Origin: Saprospiraceae bacterium
GTDB lineage: Bacteria; Bacteroidota; Bacteroidia; Bacteroidales; JAIPBB01
NCBI GenBank assembly: GCA_021739805.1
Contig: JAIPBB010000027.1
Location: 1-25,108, forward strand
DNA length: 25,108 nt
Direction of reading: 5' to 3'
The notes beneath the pieces were generated by a model. It saw nothing but the letters and a program-made list of their open reading frames with translations. It did not search any database and had not been told where the DNA came from. This document shows positions 1 to 7,496 of this stretch, one piece after another. The position numbers and the translations under genes are program-made. Each line of letters begins with the position of its first letter. Within the stretch, counting starts at the first letter, position 1.

Positions 1-1163
1 TCCATATAAGATTCAGTATGATATTCAGGGTAGTATGCCTCACCAATCATTATATACTCATCGTTTCTAACAATAATTTCATCATGTACAAGTAATAAAA
101 AGCCTACTGAAACATCTTTTCCTCTTTTCTTCTTTCTATCAATTTTCTTTTTAAATCTTGCACTTACTGATGCGTAAAAATTATCAAAGTCTGTAAAGTC
201 GTAATATTTTATAAAGTCTTGCTGATTGTCAACTATTTTACTAAAGCACATGCCATCAGCATAACCACTTCCCATTTTCTTTTTTCCATTTAGTTTACTA
301 TAAGTTCCAATAAAAATCTTTTCCTTTTCATCAACCTGCATTATCTTTCCATCTAATAAATCATTTGATGACTTAGATTTAAGCTTTAAGGAAGAATTTA
401 ATTCTCCTTTATCGTCATATTCATAAACCATAGTGAAACCTTCACTTTTATTGAAAGCATTTGAATTGTTATCGCACTTAAGAACCACATTCATAGTATT
501 TGCATCTTGATTAGCATTTACGCTTATCACATATGAATTACCCTTTAGCACTGGACTAAGTATTTTTTTCTTTTTTGAAGATAAGTCAACATTTACAACT
601 ACCGGTTTAATTTTATAAGTTGTAAGTCCGAAAAGAATAGGAAGACAAGTATAGGTTAAACACATTTGACCACAACTTTCCATGGTTGTTGGCATTGTAG
701 ATCCTGCAACAAAAATATTATCATGTAATACTTTATAATAACTAAGATTGCTTTTTGGTTTGAAGGAAGTACTAACATCTTTAATGTCTTCATCCTTTAA
801 ATTTATTTTTACTATCTCAATCTTAGTTTCTCCTTGATAATTATCGTTAAAGAAAACATATAGCATATCATCATTGTAATAGAATTCTTTATAATCATAT
901 CCATTTTCAATTGGGTATTTTTTTGTCCATTCCTCTTTAAATTGTGTGTTATATTTAGTGAAAATCCAAATATCCTTATCTTTTGTATATTGATCAGATT
1001 TGCTAAACAACATAACTCCATTATCAGCAATAGGTACAATATAATATTGGTCTGAAAAATGGTTTGCTTCAATTTCAACTCTAAGCGGTTTTCCGCTTTT
1101 CTGAGCAAATGAAAGGGAGAAGCCCAATACAAAAATCCAAAATAAAATAAATGCTCTTTTCAT
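1..1163 (-). CDS. Exported protein of unknown function, N-terminal part (3' end outside the window)
   Basis: Reading the minus strand from the ATG at 1163-1161 gives an uninterrupted frame of 387 codons to the window edge, so the C-terminus is missing. The first ~20 residues form a clear Sec signal peptide (MKRAFILFWIFVLGFSLSFA, then Q). The rest is hydrophilic and rich in Lys, Asp, Asn and Tyr, with repeated short beta-like stretches each ending in charged turns (for example DQYYIVPIADNGVMLF and KIFIGTYSKLNGKKK). This is compatible with a beta-propeller or other all-beta secreted protein, but I recognise no family. A cysteine cluster (ESCGQMCLTYTC, about residues 162-173) stands out in an otherwise Cys-poor protein. 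A promoter lies just upstream (1201-1230), so the gene is probably transcribed on its own. The protein is likely periplasmic or outer-membrane associated. Product unknown. Confidence 0.8.
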   Translation of the reverse strand, partial: MKRAFILFWIFVLGFSLSFAQKSGKPLRVEIEANHFSDQYYIVPIADNGVMLFSKSDQYTKDKDIWIFTKYNTQFKEEWTKKYPIENGYDYKEFYYNDDMLYVFFNDNYQGETKIEIVKINLKDEDIKDVSTSFKPKSNLSYYKVLHDNIFVAGSTMPTTMESCGQMCLTYTCLPILFGLTTYKIKPVVVNVDLSSKKKKILSPVLKGNSYVISVNANQDANTMNVVLKCDNNSNAFNKSEGFTMVYEYDDKGELNSSLKLKSKSSNDLLDGKIMQVDEKEKIFIGTYSKLNGKKKMGSGYADGMCFSKIVDNQQDFIKYYDFTDFDNFYASVSARFKKKIDRKKKRGKDVSVGFLLLVHDEIIVRNDEYIMIGEAYYPEYHTESYM

Positions 1164-1200
1164 AAATAATTAGTTTTTAGTTAAATTTATTAATGTAAGA

Positions 1201-1230
1201 CAAATATAAATAATTATAATTAAATACAAA
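1201..1230 (-). promoter_or_regulatory. Bacteroidota-type promoter for the gene starting at 1163
   Basis: On the minus strand, TTTG (1230-1227) is followed after 18 nt by TATATTTG (1208-1201). This matches the Bacteroidota -33 TTTG / -7 TAnnTTTG consensus. The predicted start of transcription is near 1195, leaving a ~30-nt leader. The whole 1164-1273 spacer is A+T only in long stretches. Two runs of eight T (minus strand, about 1238-1260) follow the end of the next gene upstream and may help end its transcription. Confidence 0.6.
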
Positions 1231-1273
1231 TACTTATAAATAAAAAAAATAAAAAAAATTTCTAATATCTAAA

Positions 1274-2122
1274 TTACAATAGCTTTTCTTGAGCAAGAAT
1301 TAAATCTCTAATTGATTTGGTAGCTTTTTTAGTTTTAAATTCATTGCGTTTTTTTACAATATTTCCAGAGTTTTTTATTCCACCAATATAAAACCTGAAA
1401 ATATAATTTGTTCCTGTGATTATTCCACTTGCATAAATTCCATTTATAAAACAATAAGTTGTAAATGCAATTGAAAGTCCTTCTAAAACAATATTTGTTA
1501 TTCCATTAAATGGTTTTCCACCATAAATCTGACCTGAACCTGGAATGATAGCACTTAGAATTCTAGCTTTCTTCTCACTTTTTAAATCATCAATATCGTT
1601 GTAAAGCGAATCAGAATCAATATTTAAATTATAAGCTGATGAATACCTTTTAAAAGCATCCTTTGATTCTTCCCACTTTCCCTGCTCATTCAAAACCAAA
1701 ATTTTTAAAAACAAAACCTGATTTGTCAAAGCTGAATCTTCAACAAAAAACTCCAATTTATTAATTTCAGAGGAAGTGCTATTATAATCGCCGTTTAAAT
1801 ATGACAATAATGCTTTTTCATAATAAATTAAATAGCGAACAGAGTCATTTAATCCTCTGGTATTGATTCTATTTAAAGTTGACAAAGCTCCATCAAAGTC
1901 ATTATCCATTTTTAGACAATAGGATTTTTTCAGTAGTGCAACTGTCCTTTCGGCTGACGAATCAGAATTATATACAATTCGTTCGTATTCCAATGCTGCC
2001 ATTTTATAATTCCCTTTATCAAAAAACTCATTTGCTTTTGATGAGCCTGAAGACTGAGAATTACTTAATAATGGATTCAATAGGAATACGAATATCCAAA
2101 AGTATTTTATTGTTAATTTCAT
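1274..2122 (-). CDS. Exported TPR-like protein with C-terminal PGSGQIYGGK membrane module
   Basis: The protein has 282 residues. I chose the ATG at 2122 over upstream in-frame ATGs (frame opens by 2143) because it puts the signal peptide at the very N-terminus (MKLTIKYFWIFVFLLNPLLS). Residues ~28-165 are helical with TPR-like pairs (ANEFFDKGNYKMAALEYERI; YEKALLSYLNGDYNSTSSEI). Residues ~186-260 form a module starting with KKARILSAIIPGSGQIYGGK (184-203) followed by two or three hydrophobic segments, resembling the DUF5683/TM2-like 'IPGxGQxYxGK' membrane domains of Bacteroidota. It shares this order, and visible similarity in the motif, with the adjacent upstream gene, so the two look like diverged tandem duplicates. 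Its start overlaps that gene by 62 bp, implying translational coupling. Likely an envelope protein acting with the YidD-type protein; the exact function is unknown. Confidence 0.75.
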   Translation of the reverse strand: MKLTIKYFWIFVFLLNPLLSNSQSSGSSKANEFFDKGNYKMAALEYERIVYNSDSSAERTVALLKKSYCLKMDNDFDGALSTLNRINTRGLNDSVRYLIYYEKALLSYLNGDYNSTSSEINKLEFFVEDSALTNQVLFLKILVLNEQGKWEESKDAFKRYSSAYNLNIDSDSLYNDIDDLKSEKKARILSAIIPGSGQIYGGKPFNGITNIVLEGLSIAFTTYCFINGIYASGIITGTNYIFRFYIGGIKNSGNIVKKRNEFKTKKATKSIRDLILAQEKLL

Positions 2123-2942
2123 AATCATATTCATCTTGCACAACTTTTACACTAATTGCACTGCCCCAGATATTTCCTACATAAAATACGGTGAACAATG
2201 TACCAAAAACATAAAAACCCGGGCTTTTTAATCCTTCTTTTTTATAAAATTCAAATGCCTGAACTCCAAAAGTGGTAACTGCTAAAAAACTTGTTAAACC
2301 TTGTTTGGGTTTACCTGAATAAACCTTTCCTAATCCCGGCACTATTCCCGAAAGTGCTCCGGCAACAAATGGTGATTTCTTTTTCTTTTCAAGTAATTGT
2401 TTATATTTTTCATCCAGATTTTGAACTTTATTCTCTGTAGTTGTTGTTAGAATTTCCAAACTTTTAATTTGTTTTTCATATTCCAGATAATCTCTTTCAA
2501 TCAATGCTATTCCAGCGAGATTCAATTTCTTGATTTCTAAAAAGTCTGATTTAGAAGGTGTGAATGAGATTAATACATTTTTTGCATCCACAAACCGATT
2601 CTCCGACATAAAACTTTTACATGATAAAAGCTTAGATTGTGAATAAAAATTGCTTGAATCAGACAAATTTTGAAAACAATAAAAGGATGAATCAGTTAGT
2701 TGAAGATTGTAAAAACTAAATCCTTTAAAGAAAAATATTGAATCCTTTTGATTTGCTGTTAAATCGCTATAATCAAATAGTTTTGTTTGTTGAATAGCAT
2801 CACTAAACAATTTTTTCTCGATAAGATAATTAAAAAACTTCAGTTCCTTATAGTTGTTCACTTTCACATCTTGTGCAGCAATTTTGCCACAAAACATAAC
2901 AACCAAAACAAAGGCTAAAACTGAAGATAATTTATTTAGCAT
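2061..2942 (-). CDS. Exported protein with PGLGKVYSGK membrane module (paralogue of the downstream gene)
   Basis: The protein has 293 residues. The signal peptide runs to about residue 23 (…GKIAA-QD). Residues ~30-175 are helical repeat-like segments, with a probable coiled stretch at 160-190 (NKVQNLDEKYKQLLEKKKK). Residues ~190-260 carry the KKSPFVAGALSGIVPGLGKVYSGK motif (motif core 201-211) and then hydrophobic segments (TSFLAVTTFGVQAFEF; FYVFGTLFTVFYVGNIWG). This is the same architecture as the next gene (1274-2122). The gene begins 11 bp inside the end of the yidD-like gene and itself overlaps the next gene by 62 bp, so the three are a tightly coupled unit. I infer an inner-membrane or envelope protein. 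The link to protein insertion comes only from its neighbour YidD. Confidence 0.78.
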   Translation of the reverse strand: MLNKLSSVLAFVLVVMFCGKIAAQDVKVNNYKELKFFNYLIEKKLFSDAIQQTKLFDYSDLTANQKDSIFFFKGFSFYNLQLTDSSFYCFQNLSDSSNFYSQSKLLSCKSFMSENRFVDAKNVLISFTPSKSDFLEIKKLNLAGIALIERDYLEYEKQIKSLEILTTTTENKVQNLDEKYKQLLEKKKKSPFVAGALSGIVPGLGKVYSGKPKQGLTSFLAVTTFGVQAFEFYKKEGLKSPGFYVFGTLFTVFYVGNIWGSAISVKVVQDEYDYEINNKILLDIRIPIESIIK

Positions 2943-3399
2943 TTTTTACTTTATAGTCTTGTGGTTTATCATTAACCAAACCAGTTTTCGAATTGTATTT
3001 ATATGCAGGAATCTCATCAACAACCATTGTATTGCATCTAGTCAGGCGGTCGGCTGCAAGAAAAATCCCTTTTAATAATCCAAATTCATAAATCGATTGC
3101 TTACCAAAATTTGAACAAGAAATCTCATAAAGACAATCAGCCGAAATCTGCGGAGAAACTACTCTTTGATAAACAAACATTGATGCCGCAAACACTAAAT
3201 TAATTGGATTGTATTTCCTAATAAAGGAATTATTTTTATATTTCAGTAAATCGGTATTATTGTGATTGTGGTAGTCGGTGCTTTGTTTTGAGATAGAATC
3301 GTGTTGTTGAATTAATTCAATATCAACAATTTTACTCTGTCCAATAATATTCAGATTGAAAAATAGAAATATCACAAAGAAAACACAGAAATACTTCAT
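2932..3399 (-). CDS. yidD: YidD-family protein with an N-terminal signal peptide
   Basis: The protein has 155 residues. Residues ~63-130 match the YidD family (membrane protein insertion efficiency factor, 'haemolytic' domain): NPINLVFAASMFVYQRVVSP, then C89-x5-C95-S-N-F-G, G108-LLKG, and ADRLTRC (C122). YidD assists YidC/Sec-dependent membrane insertion and is normally a ~70-100-residue cytoplasmic-face protein. This copy differs: it starts with a strong hydrophobic signal-like segment (MKYFCVFFVIFLFFNLNIIG, then Q), followed by a ~40-residue polar linker before the YidD domain and a ~25-residue charged tail after it. If the signal is cleaved, the domain would sit on the periplasmic side. 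It heads an overlapping unit with two paralogous exported proteins. The family assignment is firm. The export and the altered role are inference. Confidence 0.85.
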   Translation of the reverse strand: MKYFCVFFVIFLFFNLNIIGQSKIVDIELIQQHDSISKQSTDYHNHNNTDLLKYKNNSFIRKYNPINLVFAASMFVYQRVVSPQISADCLYEISCSNFGKQSIYEFGLLKGIFLAADRLTRCNTMVVDEIPAYKYNSKTGLVNDKPQDYKVKNAK

Positions 3400-3460
3400 A
3401 AATCCTAATTTTTAATAATTGGCTTTAGAAAATCATAAGGCAAAAGGCAATTTAAAACTC

Positions 3461-3503
3461 AACAATTTAACAATATAACAATTTAACAATATACCAATTT
3501 AAC
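3461..3503. repeat. 16-bp tandem repeat, about 2.7 copies
   Basis: AACAATTTAACAATAT occurs at 3461-3476 and 3477-3492, followed by a partial copy with one mismatch to 3503. It lies in the 246-bp spacer between the yidD-like gene start and the end of the permease gene. It is low-complexity A+T sequence with no visible function. Confidence 0.7.
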
Positions 3504-3540
3504 TATTCATCAATAAATTCAATCATTCAGTGAAATTAAA

Positions 3541-3640
3541 AATCTAAATACTATGTACTAACAATCTAAATACTATATACTAACAATCTAAATACTATGT
3601 ACTAACAATCTAAATACTATGTAATAACAATCTAAATACT
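3541..3640. repeat. 22-bp tandem repeat, four full copies plus a partial one
   Basis: A 22-bp unit beginning AATCTAAATACTATGTAC repeats at 3541-3562, 3563-3584, 3585-3606 and 3607-3628, then 12 bp of a fifth copy to 3640. Copies 1 and 3 are identical; copies 2 and 4 each have a single change. The array ends 6 bp from the stop codon of the permease gene (3646). There are no spacers between units, so it is not CRISPR. Each unit holds the near-palindrome AGTACATAGTA on the minus strand. Confidence 0.9.
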
Positions 3641-3645
3641 TCTTT

Positions 3646-4872
3646 CTACTCATACCTCAAAGCATCAATTGGGTCAAGTTTTGCAGCTTTCACAGCAGGG
3701 TAAATTCCTGAAATTAAACCTACAATTATACATAATACAACACCAAAAATTATCCAAAGCCATGGAATAATAAAGCTTCCTCCTGTAAGCATTGAAATAA
3801 GATTCCCAATAATAATCCCAAGAATAATTCCAACTAAACCACCAATTTGGCAAATTACAATAGCTTCAACAAGAAACTGATTTCTAATATCTTGTTTTGT
3901 TGCTCCGGCTGACTTCCTTATTCCAATTTCTTTAGTACGTTCAGTAACTGACACAAGCATAATATTCATTAAACCTATTGCTGCACCAAGCAGAGTAATA
4001 AATCCGATTATTGTGGCAGCCATAGTAACATATTTGATATTTTCAAGAAGCTGTTTTACTAAATTATCACTTTTCCTGACATCAAAATTATTATCATCTC
4101 CAACCTTAATTTTTCTGATAATCCTAAATAGTCCAATTGCTTCGCCAACTGCAACATCAATTAATTCAGGGTTTTTAACCATCACACTTATAGTGTAAGA
4201 ACGATTTGGGATTTGATACTTTCTAATATTTTCTATTGGAATAAAACAGTTTTTATCGCCTCCAAAACCAATACTTGAACCTTTCTCTTCTAAAACTCCA
4301 ATAACTGTATATTTCCCAGGACCAATCTTTATTAGCTTGCCTATTGGGTCTTCCTTATTTTTAAATATTTTGGATTTTATGTTGCTGCCAATTATTACAA
4401 CATTTCTCCCATTATCTATTTCATTAACAGAAAAATTCCTACCACTATTTAACTCATAACCTGAATTATTCAAATAGTTATCATCAATTCCTAATACACC
4501 AACATTTGGGTCTGTTTTTTCTTTTTTATATTTTACAGTTGCAATCCCTGTTGCCCATGAATAAATTGATGTGGATGTAGAAAAGGAATAATTCTCTTTA
4601 AAAATCTTAGCTTCATCGTAAGAAATTGTTTTATATCGTTTGGCTCTGTTTCCTCCTAAACGCATTTGCTGATTGACTATAGAAAATGTATTTGATCCCA
4701 TTGCCGTAAAAGAACTGCTAATTGAGTGTTTAATTGAATCTATTGCAGTCAAGATTCCAACCAAAGCCATAATACCCACTGCAATAATTAAAACAGTAAT
4801 AATTGTACGTAATAAATTGCTTCTAATTGAAGTCATTGAAACCCTGATATTTTCTACAAGCAATAGTTTCAC
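3646..4872 (-). CDS. MacB/FtsX-family ABC transporter permease
   Basis: The protein has 408 residues and the usual layout of MacB-type permeases. One N-terminal membrane helix (about 21-43, [20 protein letters not shown]) is followed by a large extracytoplasmic MacB_PCD domain (about 44-275), then three C-terminal helices of the FtsX domain (about 280-305, 330-360, 366-392). The intracellular coupling motif [15 protein letters not shown] lies between helices 2 and 3, and the tail reads [10 protein letters not shown], typical of the family. The start is GTG at 4872: an in-frame stop sits just upstream, and this start gives the family-like [22 protein letters not shown]. An ATG 12 codons later would cut into the conserved N-terminus. 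Such permeases work with a separate ATPase and a membrane-fusion protein in efflux or lipoprotein-related transport. Neither partner is adjacent here, so the substrate is unknown. Confidence 0.88.
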   Translation of the reverse strand: MKLLLVENIRVSMTSIRSNLLRTIITVLIIAVGIMALVGILTAIDSIKHSISSSFTAMGSNTFSIVNQQMRLGGNRAKRYKTISYDEAKIFKENYSFSTSTSIYSWATGIATVKYKKEKTDPNVGVLGIDDNYLNNSGYELNSGRNFSVNEIDNGRNVVIIGSNIKSKIFKNKEDPIGKLIKIGPGKYTVIGVLEEKGSSIGFGGDKNCFIPIENIRKYQIPNRSYTISVMVKNPELIDVAVGEAIGLFRIIRKIKVGDDNNFDVRKSDNLVKQLLENIKYVTMAATIIGFITLLGAAIGLMNIMLVSVTERTKEIGIRKSAGATKQDIRNQFLVEAIVICQIGGLVGIILGIIIGNLISMLTGGSFIIPWLWIIFGVVLCIIVGLISGIYPAVKAAKLDPIDALRYE

Positions 4873-4916
4873 TAGTCTTCTAATTTACTTTTGTTTTTGA
4901 CTTATTGAATAGTTAA

Positions 4917-4950
4917 CAAATATATCAATATTTTTTTGGTTCTAATGCAA
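4917..4950 (-). promoter_or_regulatory. Possible promoter for the permease gene
   Basis: The minus strand has TATATTTG (4924-4917), a full match to the Bacteroidota -7 TAnnTTTG element. A TTG lies 23 nt upstream (4950-4948), a spacing longer than typical. Transcription would begin near 4910, about 38 nt before the GTG start. The rest of the 4873-5018 spacer shows nothing else. Confidence 0.4.
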
Positions 4951-5018
4951 TTTTAATGGAAACAAAATTTCATAGATATAAGGAAAACCCGAAGGAAATA
5001 ATTTAATTCGATAATCTG

Positions 5019-5528
5019 CTAGATGAAAACAAAAACTGTAGAAAGTACAAATGACCAAAAAACAACAGAAACTGTCAGGTAAATCAAAGTATTTTTTTCC
5101 TTTGAATAATATCTTTTAATAAGAAATGCACCAAGTGGTATTGAAAGAAATACAGGAGTGAAAGCAATTAGTCCAATATACCCAAAATTGATTTTCATTT
5201 TGGCTACAAATTTATTTTTAAAAGAAAATACTTTCTTTTTAGATTTAGCCTTTGTGTGGGAATTAACTGTGTCACTCATAAATGGTATAGAGTAGAAATT
5301 GTAAACTATTTCCCTAAAAACCTGGGATTTTTTCAAAAACCAACCACTAAATGAAGAGAAAATAAAAACACCCACAATGCCACCTATTGCAGTAGTTATA
5401 ACAGTTTGAATATAATTAAAACCATATAAATATGAAATAGGTGAAGCAAAAAGAAATTTCACACTACTAATTATTATAATCTCCAAATGCTTAAGAAAAT
5501 CTCCCGACTCTAATAATAATAAATCCAT
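5019..5528 (-). CDS. Small integral membrane protein of unknown function
   Basis: The protein has 169 residues from an ATG at 5528. It has about three hydrophobic segments: ~39-65 (YIQTVITTAIGGIVGVFIF), ~116-137 (GYIGLIAFTPVFLSIPLGAF) and ~148-168 (LIYLTVSVVFWSFVLSTVFV). A very basic loop lies between the first two (KAKSKKKVFSFKNKFVAKMK, about 93-112). The 'IGLIAFTPVFLSIPLGAFLIKRYY' segment with its inner prolines resembles the small multidrug-export (DUF2418/Sm_multidrug_ex) and DedA-like families, but the match is too weak to name it. It reads on its own between the permease gene and a 294-bp upstream spacer. It looks like a genuine gene with normal local codon use and a well-defined stop. 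Confidence 0.6.
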   Translation of the reverse strand: MDLLLLESGDFLKHLEIIIISSVKFLFASPISYLYGFNYIQTVITTAIGGIVGVFIFSSFSGWFLKKSQVFREIVYNFYSIPFMSDTVNSHTKAKSKKKVFSFKNKFVAKMKINFGYIGLIAFTPVFLSIPLGAFLIKRYYSKEKNTLIYLTVSVVFWSFVLSTVFVFI

Positions 5529-5822
5529 CTAATATAAGAATATACTTAAACCCAAAATAAACCCGTTGTAATGTTTTTCCTTAGACAAATATTAAAACCA
5601 AATGGTTGCATAAATACCCATGATAAATTAAAAATTATCTTTATGAACCTTAATATATATATTTATCTAGATTTTTGAAAAACAATCACTGCAAAAATAG
5701 TTAATATTACTTACTTAATCAAGAAATAAACAATATTTAACATAAAGATTAAACGCAAAAATTAATTAGTTATTTTAGCAATCAAAAACTACAATTAAAA
5801 AAACAAAAACTGTTAAATTGAA
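5529..5822. other. Divergent intergenic spacer, nothing definite
   Basis: This 294-bp A+T-rich spacer must hold the promoters of the leftward membrane-protein gene and of rdgB. I found only near-matches to the TAnnTTTG element (for example TAGATTTTTG around 5669), none with a convincing -33 partner. No hairpins, repeats or small ORFs worth naming were seen. Confidence 0.5.
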
Positions 5823-6422
5823 ATGATAGAATTAGTATTCGCAACAAACAACAAGCACAAAATTGAAGAAATCAAAAACATTATTAATAATGAAAAATAT
5901 GGATTAAAAAATAAGTTTAAAATATTAAGTTTAAATGATATTGGATGCTTTGATGATATTGCAGAAACATCTGATACTTTCCATGGCAACGCCTCACAAA
6001 AAGCTAAATTTATTGTTGAGAATTATGCTTATAACTGTTTTGCTGATGATTCAGGTCTTGAGATAGACGCTTTGGAAGGCAGACCGGGAATTCGTTCAGC
6101 ACGATATGCAGGCGAAAATTCTACTCAGGAAAGTTTAATAACAAAAGTTCTTTCCGAAATGCAGGGAATAAAAAACCGCAAAGCAAATTTCAAAACTGTT
6201 GTTTCGCTTATAATTGATGGAAAAGAAAATTTCTTTGAAGGAATTGTAAATGGCAGCATCAGAGAAAGTCCGGTTGGAACAAATGGTTTTGGTTATGACC
6301 CGATTTTTCAACCAGATAATTACAATATCACTTTCGCTCAAATGGAACTAAATGAGAAAAATAAAATTAGCCATAGGGCAAGAGCTGTTGGGAAATTAAT
6401 TGATTATTTGCAAACCTTATAA
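5823..6422 (+). CDS. rdgB: RdgB/HAM1 non-canonical purine NTP pyrophosphatase
   Basis: The protein has 199 residues, a standard length for the family. It hydrolyses dITP, ITP and XTP (dITP and XTP also in their deoxy forms) to the monophosphate and pyrophosphate, keeping deaminated purines out of DNA and RNA; it is cytosolic. Motifs appear in the usual order: FATNNKHKIEEI (6-17, nucleotide/triphosphate loop), FADDSGLEIDALEGRPGIRSARYAG (73-97, with the catalytic acidic DDSG), VGTNGFGYDPIF (151-162) and the C-terminal KISHRARA (181-188, base recognition). No key residue is missing. It stands alone on the plus strand between the divergent membrane gene and the convergent transporter operon, whose last stop is only 34 bp away. 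Confidence 0.97.
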   Translation: MIELVFATNNKHKIEEIKNIINNEKYGLKNKFKILSLNDIGCFDDIAETSDTFHGNASQKAKFIVENYAYNCFADDSGLEIDALEGRPGIRSARYAGENSTQESLITKVLSEMQGIKNRKANFKTVVSLIIDGKENFFEGIVNGSIRESPVGTNGFGYDPIFQPDNYNITFAQMELNEKNKISHRARAVGKLIDYLQTL

Positions 6423-6455
6423 ATTTAGATAGTTTATATTTCTCTTCTTTAAAAC

Positions 6456-7496
6456 TTACGGAATAATTTTTACAGCAGTAGATTTAAAAGCAATCCAAAC
6501 TTCAGCGTTTTCCTTAAACTGAAATTTTTGTTGCGATTCATCTGAAATAAGAACAGTTAAATCAACTCCAATATCAACAACTATTTCGCAATTGGTTAAA
6601 TATGGAACTATTTGTTTGATTCTTCCTTTAAAATTATTCGTTGCACTTGAATAAATTTTATTATTCGACAAAATTATTTCTTCTCCCCTGATAATAATTT
6701 TACCTTTTGCTATTTGCTCATTATTTGCAACAACAATTTTTATTTTATTATCAATTATTGCCATATTAAACGGAGAAAATTCTGCAATAAAAAAATTCTT
6801 TATCCCTGTGAAATTTGCTACAAATTCATTTGCCGGTTTTTGAAATACTTCTTTAGTAAATCCTTTTTGAATTATTTCGCCATTATGCATCACAGCAACT
6901 TTATTCGACAAAGCAATGGCTTCTCCATAATCGTGGGGTACATGTAACATTGTTACTCCACTTTGATTTATTTGTCGCAATAAATTCCTTAAACCTCTTT
7001 TAAGTTGAACATCTAACGAAGCTAATGGTTCATCCAATAGAAGACAATCCGGTTTAGAAACCAAGGTGCGTGCAAGTGCTACACGTTGAAGCTCTCCACC
7101 TGAAAGATTTTGTATATTTCTATCTAAAAGTTCATCAATTTCTGTCAATCTTGCATATTTATTAACTAATAATTTCTTCTCGGCGGATGAAAATTTTTTC
7201 CCTTTTAATGAAAATGCTATATTCTGTTTTACTGTTAAATGCGGAAAAACTGAACAGTCCTGAAAAACAATTCCAACTTTTCTATTCTGAATTTTTGATT
7301 TAGAAATCTCTTTATTATTTAAAAAAATATTCCCTGAATCCTGCTTAATTAGTCCGGCAATTATTTCAAGTAATACCGTTTTCCCCACACCTGATTTGCC
7401 TAAGAGTACATAATAATCTCCTTTATTCAATTCAAGATTTATATCTCGAAGTTGAAAATCACCAAGTTTGATTGATATGTTGTTTAATTTAAGCAT
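6456..7496 (-). CDS. wtpC: WtpC/ModC-like tungstate/molybdate ABC transporter ATP-binding protein
   Basis: The protein has 346 residues from the ATG at 7496, which overlaps the permease stop by 8 bp; the frame also has an ATG 24 nt earlier, but that adds only MQKKKNQR with no family counterpart. Walker A is GKSGVGKT (33-40), the Q-loop glutamine is in VFQDCS (about 79), the signature is LSGGELQR (131-138), Walker B is LLLDEP (152-157) followed by D-loop SLD, and the H-loop is HVPHD (175-179), where most relatives have VTHD. The C-terminal ~60 residues (from about 287, NNFKGRIKQIVPYL) form a TOBE-type domain, which in ModC and WtpC proteins relates to oxyanion sensing. It is the last gene of the five-gene transporter unit and would power import across the inner membrane. 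Family is firm; tungstate versus molybdate is inferred from WtpA. Confidence 0.9.
   Translation of the reverse strand: MLKLNNISIKLGDFQLRDINLELNKGDYYVLLGKSGVGKTVLLEIIAGLIKQDSGNIFLNNKEISKSKIQNRKVGIVFQDCSVFPHLTVKQNIAFSLKGKKFSSAEKKLLVNKYARLTEIDELLDRNIQNLSGGELQRVALARTLVSKPDCLLLDEPLASLDVQLKRGLRNLLRQINQSGVTMLHVPHDYGEAIALSNKVAVMHNGEIIQKGFTKEVFQKPANEFVANFTGIKNFFIAEFSPFNMAIIDNKIKIVVANNEQIAKGKIIIRGEEIILSNNKIYSSATNNFKGRIKQIVPYLTNCEIVVDIGVDLTVLISDESQQKFQFKENAEVWIAFKSTAVKIIP

Noticed and set aside
812..1132. 106-residue minus-strand frame inside the first gene
   Set aside because: A different minus-strand frame runs open from the ATG at 1163 to the window edge with a perfect signal peptide and protein-like composition; this shorter frame is its shadow.
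3541..3640. Possible CRISPR array
   Set aside because: The 22-bp units follow each other with no spacers and no cas genes are nearby; it is a plain tandem repeat.
6423..6455. Bidirectional terminator between rdgB and the ATPase gene
   Set aside because: The 33-bp convergent gap has T-rich sequence but no stem that could form a hairpin.
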